From assembly GCA_937900985.1 (NCBI GenBank), contig CALCGM010000220.1, positions 1 through 6,793 on the forward strand: a stretch of DNA of 6,793 bases. The letters are read 5' to 3'. A program made the position numbers and the translations under genes. Below are positions 5,812 through 6,793 of the stretch, piece by piece. The notes beneath the pieces were generated by a model. That model saw nothing but the letters and a program-made list of their open reading frames with translations, was not told where the DNA came from and ran no database searches. Position 1 is the stretch's first letter; each line of letters starts with the position of its first letter. Source of the stretch: an uncultured Planctomycetaceae bacterium. Its GTDB lineage: Bacteria > Planctomycetota > Planctomycetia > Pirellulales > UBA1268.

Positions 5812-6158
5812 GGGCGGGGCCTCCTTCTCGATTCCGCAGCAGTTTCCTCCTCAGCTGCCGCGGGAATAGCCAAGCAACGCCAGAGCGTCAACCGCGATTC
5901 CGCGACATGCCAACGTGGCAGACAAGGCAGCTTCCCAGGCTCGCTCCTTTGCCACGTCGCCGGTGCTTCACCAGCTGCCAAACAATCTCTGTCTTCCGGC
6001 GACATGCCGAGGCCCACGCTTCGCCGCTCAGCGCACCACTCCCCCAGGCACCCCCAGCCACCCACTCTGCGCATTCCGAAAAACCCTCACACACACTCGT
6101 TGCAATGTCGATGCGAGAGGTGCGTCAGACCCCTGCACTCACCGGTTTTTCCAGGGAA
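5812..6158. other. Intergenic region between divergent membrane-protein genes
   Basis: About 350 bp separate the minus-strand gene starting at 5811 from the porin start. No reading frame here has both a start with a ribosome-binding site and recognisable protein character. It contains a short inverted repeat TGCCA-ACG-TGGCA (5908-5920), a partner TGCCACG (5950-5956) that can pair with CGTGGCA (5914-5920), and two copies of a 14-15-mer, TTCCGCGACATGCC (5898-5911) and TTCCGGCGACATGCC (5994-6008). These may be regulatory for the porin, but I see no convincing -35/-10 pair. Confidence 0.35.
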
Positions 6159-6793
6159 ATGCAACCGCCGTCGACATCGCGCCGCGGCTCAAGCCGCCTC
6201 GTCTTCGGGGTGGTTGCGCTCGCGGTCTGGGCGTCGACCGCGATGGCCGCACCATCGGAGGCCGTGCCGCCGACGGCCGAGCTGATGATCCCGGATCGTG
6301 CCAGCAGCGATACCACAGGCTCCGTCCTCCAGCACGACGAGCAGGCAGCGGTCGTGGTGCCATCAGGCGACCTCAAAGACGCCTTCCGCGACGCCCTCCG
6401 CACCGACCCCGAGATGCGAGCGATCCTCCGCGAAGAGGCGGAGCTGATCATGCTCCAACAGCTCAGCGGAATTCCCAAGCCCCGCTACATTCCCGCCACC
6501 GACTTCGCTGGCCCCAAGGGATTTGAACTCTACAACCGTGGAAATAACCAGGGCTTTCCGGCGTCGCTGCATCTCAACGGCTTCATGCAGGTTCGCTGGT
6601 TTGAGTTTGCCCGTTCGGTGACCAGCTGGACCGACTCCACCGGCACGCTCGCGCCGGTCAACAACATCAACACCTTTGAGATCAACCGCTTCTTCATCAC
6701 CACCGAGGGCTACGTCACCGACGAGAACATCCCCTACTCGATCTCCCTCTTCGGCACGACCGACTACGGCAACAACTCCGCCATCACGCCGCT
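6159..6793 (+). CDS. Phosphate-selective porin O/P-type outer-membrane porin (5' part, runs off the window)
   Basis: 211 complete codons are present and the frame is open at the right edge. The start at 6159 gives a signal peptide: basic region SRRGSSR (7-13), core LVFGVVALAVWAS (14-26), cleavage probably after Ala30 (AMA-AP). Earlier in-frame ATGs at 6105 and 6111 are possible, since the ribosome-binding signal for 6159 (AGGG, 6153-6156) is very close. Residues 31-110 are a linker plus a helical segment DAFRDALRTDPEMRAILREEAEL (74-96; core DALRTDPEMRAIL). The barrel begins about 137: LHLNGFMQVRWFEF, an aromatic SW.DS segment, FEINRFFITTEGYVTDE (173-189), YSISLFGTTDYGNN. These match the first strands of OprP/OprO-type porins, trimeric outer-membrane channels for phosphate, polyphosphate or other anions. 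Planctomycetes use many such porins, and substrate cannot be read from this part. Confidence 0.8.
   Translation, partial: MQPPSTSRRGSSRLVFGVVALAVWASTAMAAPSEAVPPTAELMIPDRASSDTTGSVLQHDEQAAVVVPSGDLKDAFRDALRTDPEMRAILREEAELIMLQQLSGIPKPRYIPATDFAGPKGFELYNRGNNQGFPASLHLNGFMQVRWFEFARSVTSWTDSTGTLAPVNNINTFEINRFFITTEGYVTDENIPYSISLFGTTDYGNNSAITP

Noticed and set aside
5915..6526. 203-residue plus-strand frame over the porin start
   Set aside because: Arg/Pro-rich, low-quality translation in the wrong frame; the correct frame gives a signal peptide and porin strands and simply lacks a stop in the window.

Overview
The window looks like chromosomal DNA of a GC-rich bacterium, most probably a planctomycete (Pirellulales-like). 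The phylum call rests on recognised protein types, not a database search: a secreted TIGR03067-family protein, a secreted PQQ-type propeller opening with a WPQWRGP motif, a secreted redoxin/cytochrome c/copper-monooxygenase-like fusion ending in EF-hands, and an OprP/OprO-type porin. All protein-coding genes except the last are complete; the porin runs off the right edge.

Layout. Positions 76-513 (+) encode a single-domain universal stress protein. It converges on a secreted TIGR03067 protein (524-1015, -). That gene diverges, across 162 bp, from a secreted beta-propeller protein (1178-2440, +). The propeller gene converges, with a 12-bp gap, on the largest gene, the redox fusion (2453-4411, -). 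A 233-bp leader/intergenic stretch with a plausible tRNA promoter follows, then tRNA-Arg(CCT) at 4645-4717 (+). A cluster of small genes comes next: a DUF1653 protein (4748-4966, -), a 56-residue single-helix membrane protein (5069-5239, +), a 50-residue DUF1622-like membrane protein with a GTG start (5224-5376, -), and a 128-residue probable membrane protein of unknown function (5425-5811, -). After about 350 bp without a supported gene the porin begins (about 6159, +).

How the genes relate. Most neighbours are convergent or divergent single genes, which is typical of planctomycete genomes, so no long operon is visible. The only likely co-transcribed pair is 5425-5811 and 5224-5376 (both -, 48 nt apart). 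Four of the larger products carry signal peptides, so much of the window serves the cell envelope.

Most interesting points: (1) the multidomain redox protein keeps all expected haem- and copper-binding residues but only one of the two thioredoxin cysteines; (2) two small membrane-protein genes appear to lack their 3' parts and overlap tail-to-tail at 5224-5239, as expected from a deletion joining two convergent genes; (3) a 12-bp bulged inverted repeat at 5001-5041 lies in the leader of the 56-residue gene. I found no CRISPR array, transposon or phage genes, and no clear defence system.
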